A stretch of 64,000 nt of DNA. It comes from Deuterostichococcus epilithicus. Taxonomy: Eukaryota; Chlorophyta; Trebouxiophyceae; Prasiolales; Stichococcaceae. Shown piece after piece: positions 21,701 to 33,504 of the stretch. A program made the translations under genes and the position numbers. The notes under the pieces were generated by a model. The model saw only the letters and a list, made by a program, of their open reading frames with translations, did no database searches and was not told the DNA's origin. The stretch is taken from contig JAVTLE010000005.1 of NCBI GenBank assembly GCA_033439295.1, positions 248,001-312,000 on the forward strand, in the 5' to 3' direction. Each line of letters starts with the position of its first letter. The first letter of the stretch is position 1.

Positions 21701-24700
21701 GGAACATGTGGCCCAGCGCCTCAGAGCCTGCATGGCAGTGAGCGCCCGGCGCGCTCTGCGGCCGGCCGGCACAGCTGTCGCGTGTGGCAAGCCCGCGGCG
21801 GCAGGGCGCCTTGACGACGGAGTCGACTGAGCAGTGAGTCCCTGCCGAGGGCGTTGCAGACGAGGGGAATGAGAAAGTTTTCATTCCCCTGTGTTGCAGG
21901 TGTCGCGGCTGCGGCGGCAGGACGTTGTGGACTACCTGCAGGCGTGGGAGCGGCCCGACACATCCGTCTTTGGCGTCTCGGGTGAGTTTTTGTGTGGTGC
22001 CCATGCTGGCCATGATGGAAGATTTTTACGGGGTGGTCCAGGGTTGAAATACTCGCCTGCATCGCATCGGGAGGCTCTGCCTGTTGCACTGCCTGCCTGC
22101 AGCCCGTGAGCGAGTGACGCCGCCTCCGCCGAGGCCATGACTCGCACGGGGGCGTGCTCTTGGAAAGCACGCGCGGCGCCCCTGGCGCGCATGTGCTGGC
22201 CTCGGCGGTGGCGGCGCAGCTGGCAACGGTCTGCAGTGCCAGATGATTTTCCTGCGACCAGCAAATGCCCACAAAACTCTTTCTTGTGTCCCACGCATCG
22301 TGTCAATCGCAACAGGGTTGTCCATGACATGTGGCGGCCTGTAACATATCAAATCGAAAATAAAACCTGGCCTACCGCTTGAACGTACAGCGGGTGCCTG
22401 TTGGGCAACTTATTGATTATGTATTGCGCTGTGGCTGCGATGCAGGCGACTTTGACGCGGTGCAGATGCAGCGCCTGATCGAGCAGTCGCTGGGGGCCTG
22501 GCGGGTCGCGGACTCGCAACCGGCGAAGCCGCCGCGGGTGCCCAACCCGCCGCTGCCGCCGCAGGACACGGCCGGGCAGGTGTGATCATCGAGTCAGGTC
22601 CATGGGAGACAGCTGTGGTGTGGAGCGGCTTCTGTGTTCATCGGTACGAAGGGACGGTGTCGTCGCCTAGCTGGCGGGAGTTCAGAGTGTTCCCCAGCCA
22701 GCTCTGCAGCTTACCATAGTGGCCCCTCTGGCGGCGCACCATGGCAAGCCAGTGGGGCGCAGCCTCAGCCTGCCGCGTGTGGCTCTGGAGGCCCGTCACT
22801 TCAGGCCATTCCTCCCCACAGTCGGATCCTCGCTTGCCCCCAACTGGCTGGCCCGCTCCGGCCACCAGGGATGCAGGGTAGCTAGCCATGAAGACCACCG
22901 AAACGGGAAGAGTTGGGATCGGGACAAGTTCATATTCTTCGTTTTTCCTTCTACTATGTATATTTATGGTATCGTGTATGGTTTTAATATTATTGTATAT
23001 GGTTCTGCATATGGTTCTATGGTATGGACCGCAGGTGCTGCTGGTGGACCGCCCCGGGCTGAGTCAGGCGAGCTTGGCGATGGGCGAGCCGGGTGTCAGC
23101 CTGCGCGACGCGGACGCGCCGGCGCTCGACGTGCTGACGTCAGTACTGAACAATTTTGGCGGGCGCCTGTTCAACCAGATCCGCTCCCGCGAGGTGGGCC
23201 GAGCCTGGCTCCGAGACGTCATAGAGTACTATGTGATCCCCATACTTGCGTGGGCTCACTGCACTGAGCATTCCCTCCGCATGGCCCTGTGATCTGTCGA
23301 GTCCGGTTTTGGGCATTGTTGGGCTCAGCTGTCAGACGTCTTGCCCTGTTTGTGGCTGGCGCCGCAGCCGCCTCATGTGGCAGCACCGCACCAGGTCACT
23401 CGCAGCAGCGACCAGCGGTCGCTGGCCACTGGCCGCTGCTGCTTTGCCAGGCGTGTGGGCACGGCCATACGGGTCAGCACTCTGCATCCAGCGCTTGAAA
23501 ACAAACAAGAAATATCGGCATTACAAGCCTGCATTCGCAGTAGCTTCAAGTTCTGCAAGTTGAAAGCAGATGATCAAGCATCAAATTTGCTTCCAGCTCC
23601 AGCGCTGTTGCAGCTGGTTATTTACCGCCAGGGCCTGGTGTATTTTGCCAGCGGCGGCTGGAACACAGCGTCCATCGACCATGGGGGCTGTCTGAAAACC
23701 ACAAAGTCCACCACAAACAGTCTCGAGTCAGTTCTCTCTGTTGCAGGGACTGGCCTACTCCGTCAGCGGCGGCTGGAACACGACGCCGGTGGATCATGTG
23801 GGCCTGTTCACCGCCGGCGGCGAGACGGCGGCGCCCGACAAGCTGCTGGCCGCTCTGCGCACCGCGCTGGAGGTGTGTGTGCGTTGTGTGTGGCCGCCTG
23901 TTACCAACATTCGCAGTCTGCATGCTGAGAGTGTGACAGCAAGGCAATTACGATGAGATCTCATATTTCAGAAGGTATTATCAGGCGCCGCAGTGTGTCC
24001 TGTCAGTATCCAGGGTATGGCAATGGCGCGGTGCTTGAGGCGCGTACATTGCTGCTTTGTTCAAACACTCGGACTTGCTCTTAGTGCATCGCCCCCAAGC
24101 AGCGCGGCAGACGTTGCCGACCAAAGAGGGACTCGACATCGGCATGGCGTGGCGGCTTTGCGTGCCATGCTCTGATGCTATGATGCTATGCAGGTTGTGC
24201 ATGTTGACGCCACTGTTGATCCCGATGGCCCAGGCGGCACGGCAGACGGCGCCGACAGACGAGGAGGTGGCGGCGGCTCAGGCCGAGACGCTCAACTCCT
24301 TCGTCTTCAACTTTGCATCGACGTCCTCGCAACTGCAGCGGCGCCTTGTGTACGACCTCATCGGGCTGCCGCCGGCGCGTTTTTTCACCATACTCCGAGC
24401 TGACATGTGCTCAAGCTGACAGTTCCGCGGCGCTCGGTGTGCCACCTGGGCTGCCTGCCAGCAGTGCACATGCATTTCACCAGGGGAGGCTGATGTCCCG
24501 GCGAAGGTTGACGAACAGGGCTCGAGATGCGGCACTTCTGCAATGCCATGTCGGGCCATATGCCTCGGCCTGGCACCGATGCGCATCGTGCTGCTGCTGA
24601 TGTCAAGGGTCGAGCAATGCAGGCTGTTGAGCATGCGCAATTTTTCCCCTAGTGCTTCTGCAGTGACAGACGGCTCCTCCCAGCCCTCCTCAGGTTGCCG

Positions 24701-25308
24701 ATGCAGTCAAAGACTACATATCAATCTCGAAGCGCTGGGCTAGCTGCCGGCTGCTGAAAACGTGGTGCCGGCATGCAGCTTTGCGTCTTGCAAGCATGCC
24801 GGCGCCTCGCGCTCCAGCGTGTAACAAACCCAGTCGACGTAGACCGGCTTCACCTTTTTGTGTCAACCAGATCACGAACAGGACAGCATTATTGCCTGCA
24901 AGACCCGAGCAAGCTGGCGTGGCACAAGCGCCGTCGGATGCTGCTGACCACCAAACTTGGATACAGCAGTGCTTTCCACCTCAGTTGGTGGACTGCATGC
25001 CTCGGCGCTGGCCATCAGCATATGACCGTTGCCATGCAGGCTGCTGTTGCGGCATGGACTGTCTTGGCACCGTGCTTGAGTGCACGCCTCTGTCTGACAG
25101 TAGGATCTTCGCCCTGCAGGACTACCTTTTCCAGTACCGTGCGGCAATCGAGGCAGTCACGCCTGCAGATGTGCTTGCGGCGGCAAAACGGCACCTTCAC
25201 CCAGATGCGCAGACGACGGTGGTCATAGCTGATGCGCGGCGGGTGCGGCAGGGTTTGGAGGCTGCCAACGGCGGCCGGCCGGTGCGTCTGTTGACCCTGG
25301 AGGAGTGA
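18733..25308 (+). CDS. M16-family peptidase homologue lacking the zinc motif (plastid-targeted, inferred)
   Basis: Member of the pitrilysin/processing-peptidase fold. Exons fixed by phase: ..-19277, 19588-19710, 19983-20118, 20557-20660, 20982-21119, 21470-21586, 21900-21981, 22446-22579, 23035-23193, 23747-23872, 24234-24374, 25120-25308 (TGA). GC donors follow 21119 and probably 24374. The 5' end is uncertain: ATG at 18733 opens a Ser/Arg/Ala-rich leader like a transit peptide, but the splice to the exon near 19126-19277 is unresolved. That exon has a hydrophobic Ala-rich stretch ending ALAET, like a thylakoid-lumen or membrane signal. Mature domains: TLPNGLRVFLAEDHELPLV; LLMRGGQRAAPPSAVG with no HxxEH; then the C-terminal M16 half with NNFGGRLFNQIRSRE, GLAYSVSGGW and NSFVFNF. 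Closest family type is the cyanobacterial/plastid inactive M16 subunit, which normally pairs with an active partner. Confidence 0.85.
20328..20500 (+). pseudogene. Two ghost copies of the M16 exon at 20557
   Basis: The exon beginning GCGTGGCGAGCCTGTCGGCA (20557) has degraded relatives at 20328-20378 and 20438-20500, each preceded by GCGCAGG and followed by CGCC/CGG-rich GGCGGC..CACCAA. Both are frameshifted relative to the real exon. Confidence 0.7.
23632..23697 (+). pseudogene. Ghost or alternative copy of the M16 exon at 23747
   Basis: This stretch keeps an AG acceptor and an open frame reading GLVYFASGGWNTASIDH, against GLAYSVSGGWNTTPVDH in the real exon. It lies in the preceding intron. 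No GT donor is seen at the equivalent place, so it is probably decayed, but it is the best preserved of the intronic copies. Confidence 0.72.
24100..24130 (+). pseudogene. Ghost of the M16 exon at 24234
   Basis: CCAAGCAGCGCGGCAGACG.TGCCGAC.A..GAGG resembles CCCAGGCGGCACGGCAGACGGCGCCGACAGACGAGG at the start of the next exon. Out of frame relative to it. Confidence 0.55.
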
Positions 25309-25718
25309 GGTGTTGATGAGAGCGAGTCGCGATGGCAGGACAAGTGACTGGCTGGCGGCCACAGATGGCTGTCTACTGCATGGAGACCATGAAGAGGGGC
25401 TTATGTGAGCGGTATCGATGATGTGAAAAGAGCAAAACATCAGCAACATTGACCCCCTAGTCGCCTGTCAAAGGAGGATGGATCTCGTATGCAATGAGCA
25501 AGCGCGGCATCACGCAGTCTCAAATGCTATAAGAAAGGCAGATCCCGCAGTTTTGCTTCGTCAAGAGGCATTTGCCAAATGATGCGCTGTCCAGTTGGAA
25601 ATGAGGGGTGATGTCGATTGCTTTTGTCGGCTCTGCTAGCAAGGCTGTCAACAAATTGGCAATTCTGGCGGATGAGCGGCACTCCAATGAGCGGCGGCGG
25701 CGACGTCTTCCCGCATCA
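25309..25718. other. Convergent 3' spacer
   Basis: Lies between the stop codons of two converging genes. Nothing beyond expected 3' UTRs is seen. Confidence 0.4.
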
Positions 25719-28050
25719 TTATGCGAATGGCTCTGCGCGGCACTGCCTGCAGATCCAATGCATGGGACATGATGATCAGCATGCAACCTGTATTGGCATT
25801 ATGCATCTGGACGTGACGATGCGGTGCATGGCAGTAAGTACCAGGCAGTTGTTCGGCCCCATTGAGTTGATTTTAGGGTTTTTCGTGCAGATTGGCAATA
25901 TATAATGTGCCAAATGAGAAGATAGACTTACCAATAATAAGCATTTTGCCTCTCACACGTCAGCCCTGCAGCAGCATGTAAGCCTGTCAGTGCGCATAAA
26001 GTCGACTGGTGCATGTGCAAAAACAAGATGTCACATGCTCACAGCACCCCTCCGCAACAGCACTGTCGGGCTGATGCTTTTCAACCCACCTGGCGTGCAC
26101 TTGCCAGCTGTTCCAGGCCAGGGACCTTCAGACAGGCGAGTGCAGGAGCATGTGAGCGATGTCGCAGCACGCTTCCAGCACGCATGACGACAGCATGGCG
26201 GCGGCACTTTTGTCAAAGAGCCATGTAACGCAGGCTGCGCTGCACGATGGGGATCTTGCTCGTGCAGTTCAGTAGCTGATGCAGCTTCCCATGCAGACTC
26301 ACCATCGCGGCATTCGGGACCCAAAGTGCAGCCCGCTCCAGGGCCGGCACGCCGCCGCACTGGGTGAAGGCATCTGCCGGGGCAATGATGCCTGCGCTGC
26401 ACAGGGCGCAACATCGTCAGTAGCACTGTCAAAGAAGCAAGCCAGTGCCGCACAGTGCCACACCGTCTGGCTGCTGCAGCCGCAATCATTAGATATTGCA
26501 TACGCTGGCGCACCAGGGCCGCCGCCGGCTGCGGGGGTTGCCTTGCCCTCGACCGCCGGGGCGGGAGCGGGCGCGGCGGCCATGGCGCCGGGCAGGCCGG
26601 TCTGGCCTGTCGAGCCAGCAGCAGAGGGTGGCGCCGGCCCAGGCAACCCGTCCAGGTCGGCAGGAAAGCCGCCGAGGCCATCGTTTGCGTCTGGCACGCC
26701 GGCTGTCGGAGCTTTGGCCGCAGTTGGAGTAAAGGGGGCGGCTGTTGGAGCTAGCGGCGCCGCGGTGAGTGTGAATGCGTCGGCGGTCGGGGCGGCAAAC
26801 TCAGCAGTGGGTGCGGCGGTCGGAATGCCTGCAGCGGTCGGTGTTGCAAACCAGCCAGCGGTGGGGACCTTGCTCACACTGCTGGCAGCTGATGTAAGGT
26901 AGAGCACAGGCATTCGTCAATTATACCACCCAGCAGTCGTGTGGTTTTGTTCATCAGAGACTGCAGTTTCCTCAAGCAAGGGGCTCGTGGTGGTGACGGT
27001 CAGTCGACCGGGGATTCGCGTTGCACTACAGATACATCGATCATGTGAGTGCCCTGCCACGCACCAGATGCGGCGGTCGGCGTGGGGTCTATGGGCCCCT
27101 GCGCACACTGCGGAAATTACGGAAGATGTCAGTGGCACAGGCCCCACGCAAGCTGCTGCCCAGGCATCTTGAGGCCGCATCAGACAATCTCCCTCGCCAC
27201 GAGGCCAGCGTGCACGTAATGAATAAGTTTATGAGGAAGTACTAACTCGTAGCGGCGGCCAGGAGGCAAACTATGCCCCACAGATGCCCTCCGGAGCGTG
27301 CAGCCGGTGGCATGTCCATATATGTATGACGCTTGGCAGGCAACAGCAGTACTTTCGTCCGATATGCTGTCTGTCATCAGCACCTGGTAGTAGAAAGCGT
27401 TGCCGCGGTAGCAGCGGCTGGGAGGCGTGCACCTGGTGTTGGGCCACTGAGCGTCCTGCAATCCCAGAGCAGCACTCGTACTACATGTGTCTGATCGATG
27501 GGAGTATGGCGAGTCTGGGAAATTTTCGAGCAGGGTGATGGCTCGGCGCAAGTCCTGTCGCTCTTTGACAGAGGCCTGGTCTTTCACCTTGCATGTGGTC
27601 GCGTCGCAGCCGCCAGGGCAGGTCGGCCCGCGGCAGCCGCGGGGGCTAACGAGGCCTCCACACTGGGCCAGCTGGAGGATGACCACCTCTGCAGGAAGGG
27701 TGACAAGCAGCGCATCTCGACGTCTGCATGGCTGGTGTGATGCACCCATGATGGCCGACACAGAGCTTGATTGGCAGCAGAGGCTGACACAGGCAGCGTG
27801 CTTGGCAATCGATGGGTGTGCGGCGTCTGCCCATCTGCCCTTGCCGGCATTTTGAATGTGCTTGGCTGCTGCGCGAGCGCGTGTTGCAGGGGTACTTGCA
27901 GCCTGTCGCACCTTTCCCCGTGCTCTGCAGCACCTGCCTCTGGTAGCCCGGCGCCATCGATGCTGAGCATGTAGGGGACAATGTCAGTGCCAGAACGACC
28001 GCCGCCACCGCCGCCACCGCCACACCGCCCTGCCTCGCTTGCCGCTCCAT
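25719..28050 (-). CDS. Secreted protein with two CBM1-like eight-cysteine modules (copy B)
   Basis: Not a named family member; described from sequence. Exons: 28050-27912, 27688-27588, 27455-27384, 27107-27065, 26888-26514, 26391-26303, 26125-26090, 25965-25932, 25746-25719 (TAA). ATG 28050 opens a signal peptide (basic start, then VAVAAVAAVVLALTLSPTCSAS). Module 1 (residues 47-118): AQCGG, CRGPTCPGGC, QWPNTRC, CYRGNAFYYQC. A Pro/Thr/Ala linker (119-243, PTAAPTA repeats, GLGGFPADL) leads to module 2: TQCGG, ECRDG, WPGTAGKC, CERQNAYYWQC and the end RAEPFA. The QCGG start and aromatic YYWQC end match the fungal-type cellulose-binding CBM1 fold, but with four extra Cys and longer length. Exon 6 needs one extra base near 26350-26358 for module 2 to stay in frame; total exon length is 917, one short of a multiple of three. 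Likely extracellular, perhaps wall-binding (inference). Confidence 0.68.
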
Positions 28051-28673
28051 CTATCTCTGCACTTCTGCGCTCACACAGTAGGGAAGTATGCCTGCCAATA
28101 TGCATCTCGCGATGTGAGGTGAGCTTGCCTAGTGATGCTCCAGCTTTGGTGCTCTGATGATGGCAGCATATTGTCAAGGCACGAGCTTGGAGAGGCACCA
28201 TCGCAGCAGAGCGCACCGTTGCTTGCTGTGGCCTCCTTGCCGATCGGAATGTCAGAGCCGTCAGCTGGGCATAATAGCCACAAAGCAAATGTGGTAAGAG
28301 CGGGGATCTGCCGCCGTAATAAGAAGGCCATGGGTTTGACCCCGCACGCACTTGGCCCGAGCTGAGGCTTTGTTCCGGCGTGTCCCAGACTGGCCAAAAA
28401 GGGGCGTTCGTCGTTGATATTGTCTCTAAATTGTACTTGAGAGCACCATGCACACCATAAATTACTCACAGTGGATGTCTACTGCACACGTTGCAGACAA
28501 CCTGGCAACAAACAGACCTACCATGCTGCGGCGAAAGGAATAACAATCACGACCTGCTGAGTTGCAAGTGATTCCCAAGCTTTACGTTGTTTCTTGAAGG
28601 ACTTAGTGCAGCGATCCGGCAGCCTCTTGCGTCACAGGATTTCTACGATCAGCGCACGATGTCTGACATCTCT

Positions 28674-31600
28674 CTAAAACGGCTGCGCCCGGCATTGCCT
28701 GCGCAAGGAACCAATGCCAGCTCGCCGCAATCAATGACGGTGACGGCTCCAAAGGGCATCACATCCACACAATCACATACACACGAAGCATCACATGACT
28801 ACAAAGCATGGCGGCGTGCATCGGCGCCGCAACAGTGCAAAATTGCGCACCAGTAGAACCGTGATTGCCGCTGGCACTTCAGTCCTGTACGCACGCACAG
28901 CCCACAGTAGCGTTGGAGGTTGAGTCCTTGCAGGCGTTGCAGTAAAGCGCGCAAACAGCAGAATAGAAAACCCCAACGTTGTGGTTTGGGTGTCCAACTA
29001 CACGGCCTCGACCTGTGACCACAGTCGATTTGAGGTGTCAAAAGGATGGAAGAGCATGCTAAAATCCTACCGAACTGACAATGGCCGGCGGCACCAGCCC
29101 ACACTCCGTCACGGCAATCTGCCCCCTGGCGACAGATCAGTCCGCCGGCGCCGGCGGTGCCGCCACACTGCGTGTAAGCGTATGCTGGGATGGCACTGGT
29201 GTCAACTGCGCGTGCAAGCAGTGAAACCGTCAGATCTGCGCATCATTTGCCCAAGCTGGTGTCAGGCAAGTGAGTGTGGCTGTCAGCCTGCCACTGTTGC
29301 ATGCGGCGAAGGCCAGTGGATGCTGCATCCATCTGTCAACCCTGCAACCCCTTCAGCGGTTCGAGCAAGCTGATATGCCCGTCGCCTCAGGTGGCTGCAG
29401 CAGATGGGAGGAGCCACGAGCCACCGATACGCACTCGCACCAGCAGGGGCTGCAGCACCCCCGCTGGTTGCCGCACCGCCCGCTAGGCCGGTGGGGTCTC
29501 CGCCTGAGAGGCCTGTGGAGTCAGCGACAGCAGGAGGGCTGCCCAGGTCTGTCGGGAAGCCGCCCAGCCCGTTGGTGGCGCCGGACACAGCCGGCGCCGG
29601 TGCTGCTGCAGGAGGCTGTTTGGCGACGGCGGCGGCGGGGGCCCTCCTGCCGGCGGCTGCCGGCGGCGATCTGGCGGCAGCCCTCGGCGGCGTGGCTGCC
29701 GGAGCGAGAAGTATGTCGCTTGTGTTGGCCGCTCCGGATGGCCTCCTCGAAATGGCGGCCGGCAGCTTCATGGGCACTGCCGCGGGGGGAGGTGCGCGCT
29801 TGACAGCGGCCGCCCTCGGTGGCGACATCCCAAGCCGGGGTGAATTGAATCCTGTGGCAGGCCCAGATGACGGCGCCAGCTCGACCGTGGGTGGGCTCAG
29901 CTCTCCTGCAGGAGCGTTTGCGACAAGATAGGGTTCTCTTTCTTTTTGACAGTGTGATCACTTGGCGTCAAACTACTCACTAGGAAAATTCGCGTGATCA
30001 ACGAAGCACTTTATGGACGGGGATGGATTGACATGAAGACATATGTAACGAGCAGTGTCAGCTTGTCGACAAGAGATCATAATGCGGTACAGATCGAAGA
30101 CGTTTGAGGAAGGAGCCAGGGCAGCAATAGCCTCTCGGCATATCTGGTGCAGGTATGCCAGCTCGAGCAGCAATACCTTCGACTGCAGGGCTGCCGGTCA
30201 TCTCTGGGATGATGGGGTCAGCGGCGCACTGCATGGCGTAGAGTCAAAGCCTGAATCCCCACCGCTGAGTCACCGCCGCCTGATGGCTTAGTGCTGTAGC
30301 TGCACTTGCTCGCTCGGCGGCTTCACAGACACCCACTCATTGATGCTCACTCATTTGGTCCAGAGCTGCCAGCATCTCAGTAGCGGTCAGTCACTGCTGG
30401 GCTGCAGAGTTTCGAGGATTCGAATGGGCGGCGCAAGTACCTGCCAGTAGTATGTGTTGGCGCGGAAACACCTGCAAGGACAGATGCAAGAGCCAGTTTA
30501 GCAGTTGTGCCAATTTTGTCGCTAGTATGCTGTGCATTGCTATGCAGCCATGTGGTGCAGTGAACGCTATGATCAGCAGGCTTCGTCATGCTATGACGAC
30601 CCCACCAGTGGTGGGAGCACGCACTTGGTGCCCGTTTCACACAGTGTGTTCGGCCATTGCCTGTCCTATGCAGGCAAACGAACGTCCTCAATCATTGTGG
30701 CACACCCCAGAAGCTAGGTGTCTGGCATGCTAATGCAATCTAGGATCCAGATTAGCAGAAACTGCCGCTGGCTCCACAGTCGAACTCAGCGACTATGCTG
30801 GCCAGCCGTCTGGGGGGTCACTAAGAGTGTCAGGCATCCGGCATCAGCCATGAGCAGACATGGCACTGCTCAGATCCCACCTTGCACTGGTCCAGGGCGC
30901 AACCGCCAGGGCAGGTTGGCCCGCGGCAGCCGTTTCTACTGATGAAGCCGCCGCACTGGGCGAAGGCAGGGATCGTCACGACTGCATCAGGAAGATAATT
31001 GGTCATGTGTCAGTTGCCGAGCTGAAGCTGCAAACAACAAAAGTAGAGAACAGCTGGCAAACCTACGAAACAGACCCACCTCGTGCCGGTCTGCTTGTTT
31101 CAAGGTGTGCGGGCATGTGGCCAATGGGGCAGCTCGATACCGGTGGTGCAGCGCCGGCGGCTAGCCACGAACAAGCCGGCGACGTCTGCTGCCAGATGCA
31201 CACAATGTGTGTTCAGGACAGGGTTGTATTTCAGGAGGAACCAGCAGTCGGCTCACTGGGTGGAGGCGCGGGGGGCGGGGGACTTGGCGGCGGGGGCGGC
31301 GGCGAGGGGGTGCGGGCGGCGGGGTGGCGGCGACGGCGGGGCGGTGATGAAGGCGGCGGTGATGGCGGGGGCGGCGATGAAGGCGGCGGCGTCAGCGACG
31401 GCGGGGGCAGCATCGGCTACGACGAAGACAGCACATACTGGGCAATTAGCTGCAGACTGCTCGTGCAAGCAAAGCAGCCTCCCTGTCGCGGGTCGCAGGA
31501 TGATTTCATTTGCGGACCAGTGCCGAGCTCTTGTTGTGCAGCTCACGCACCGGGGGCGCAGCAATGGGGATGCGAGGAAGAGCGCGCGGCGCCGGTATGC

Positions 31601-32393
31601 GCTGGGCTGTCCTCTTCATCGGCGGCGGCGGAGCTGCCTGGGCAGCCGCCGCCGGCGGCCCATACACAGGGTCACGACCGGCCGAGTCGCGGAAGCCGTT
31701 GCTGTAGCCGCCTGCTGCTAGCGAAGGGGGAGTGCCCGCTGCCGCGTCCCGCACCCTGCCGCCGCCATAGTAGCCTCCTGCAGGCAGAAGCAAATGAGGC
31801 TGGCAGATACTCCACCTCGCCCTGGCTACACCACACTTCGGTTGCGGGGTGTAGAACTGCTACCGTTCACATGCCGCCCAGGCCCATCTGCCCTGCGAGT
31901 AGCAGCGACCCCAGGTCCATCCATTACAGTAGCGCAATAGAGTGAGCGATTTGTACTTCTAGCTGCTGGTGCCAAAATGGCAGCAGGTCGGCCAGAGAAG
32001 TGTAGAATGACAAACCTGTATCTGCAGTCGGCGCGAATGTGGGCGCCGCGCTGAGCGTGATGGTGTCGCTCGCCGGCGCCTGCCGCAGGCGCCGGTGCGG
32101 CTGCTGCAGGTGTGCGCCTGCAGACAAGCAGGATGCAGAAGACGTTCGCTGGTATTGCAGTACTTTATCATGTACCAAGGGGAGATTGCAGTCAGATGCC
32201 TGCTTGCACTCCTGTCATGAGTGTTGAAAGTCCGGCGCCGCACGGCAGGCGTGTCAGCTATCAGCGTTCGTGGCTGCACATCTTGCTTCAGGAGGTGCTC
32301 ACCGGGAACGTTGACTGCTTCAGCGTGGTTGACGGCGCTGAAGAGGCCGAGGAGGAACAGCAGCAAGGCTCCAGAAGGCGATGCCAACCGCAT
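28674..32393 (-). CDS. Secreted protein with two CBM1-like eight-cysteine modules (copy A)
   Basis: Paralogue of the gene at 25719-28050, about 506 residues, all phases intact. Exons: 32393-32303, 32117-32016, 31777-31551, 31416-31242, 30981-30881, 30665-30625, 30471-30441, 30228-30177, 29905-29441, 29205-29071, 28926-28851, 28698-28674 (TAG). Signal peptide MRLASPSGALLLFLLGLFSA with a cleavage region near HAEA. Residues 30-198 are linker: PTFAPTADT, a Gly/Tyr part, then a dense Pro/Ser exon (31416-31242) like Hyp-rich wall glycoproteins. Module 1 (199-273): AQCGGF, CRGPTCPGGC, QWPNTLC, KCFRANTYYWQC. Ala/Pro linker (274-428) with GLGGFPTDL. Module 2 (429-506): TQCGGTAGAGG, CRQGADCRDG, YCGLC, KCQRQSRFYWQC, end RAQPF. 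Eight Cys per module. No catalytic domain is present, so a structural or wall-attachment role is inferred. Confidence 0.7.
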
Positions 32394-33504
32394 CGCTGCT
32401 CACTCGAGTCGGTTCCAGACTCCAAGCAGTGCACCCCGATCGATTCGGATCAACCTGAGAAGCGATGCACCTACAAAGGGGCCCGCACCATTTCAGCAAA
32501 TTCTCCGAGAGTTGTGCATTAATGCCGGTCATCCCTCGACACAATCCGCACCGATGACAGGTAAGCCATTGCTACTGAAAGGACATAGAGCATGAGCAGT
32601 TGACTGTCAAGCGGGCATGCGTACCCTCTGCAAATGGCTCCAATACGGTGGTACAAAGTCCGACGAAGCTGTCGCGGCCGAGCTGGAGGCTCAATGGCGC
32701 GACTGGTACCAAGCACTCATGCAATGCCGCCGTGAATTTCGGCTGCGGGATTCGGAACGGAACGCGGCAAAGCTATTCCGTCGGACGGCTGGGGCGGGGG
32801 CTTTGAACAGTTGACGGCATGGCAGAGCCGCGTGTCGCATCTCGCCAAAGACCAAGCTTGGACGCCGTGATGGACGTCGATGGCGAGGGGGCAAACTGTG
32901 CCTTCTCTTGGACCATACGACGACCGTTGTCGAAGGCACCCAGACCCAGGGGCCTCGCGAGAAGCATAAAACTCATGCGCTTGCTCGCGAATGATGGATC
33001 ACGAGATGGGCACGACGGCCGTTGCAAGCAGTGCAGGGAGTGCTGGGCTGCAAGTGCTAGGGGTAAACCCTATCAAGTTCCCCAGCTCGCCTGTGCTACA
33101 CCAGTGCTGCAAAGCGAACTGCAGCCTTGCGCCTTCCAGAACAGTTTGCAATGCCTAAGATACCCAGAGCGCCTTGATCAGAGGTCGCCAACCCAGCTTC
33201 AGCTTCGCAGTTCAGGGACATATGTGCAACATCACTTGAAAGTATCGATCGGGATTCGAGACTTTGGGAGACAGCAAGCGTTTTCTCTCTCAGCAGCGTA
33301 TCCATGTCAACTTCAAACCCAGCTCGTACCGCGTGCACACCTTGATTTGAGACTTGTAGAGTCATTTCACAGCCGCCCGCTCGGCGCAGTGCTGCACTTG
33401 TCTTGACTGGTCACACAGCTCAATCCGCACGTCGGGCAAGCGCCTCAGGATTGTGGCGACCCTATTTGCCCCGAGGTCGATCGTGAGTGGGCTTGGGAAC
33501 ACTC
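32394..33504. other. Divergent intergenic region between copy A and PIG-U
   Basis: Holds two promoters. A 65-codon ATG frame at 32617-32814 (+) is charged and Trp/Arg-rich (ELEAQWRDWYQAL) but matches nothing I recognise and has no conserved context; it may be chance. No other feature seen. Confidence 0.35.

Noticed and set aside
26279-26902. Long plus-strand Ala/Gly/Val-rich frame
   Set aside because: It is antisense to the PTAAPTA linker exon of the secreted protein; the minus strand has splice phases and family context, the plus strand does not.
32617-32814. Small ATG frame (65 codons) between copy A and PIG-U
   Set aside because: No recognisable domain, splice support or neighbour relation; length is within chance for this base composition.
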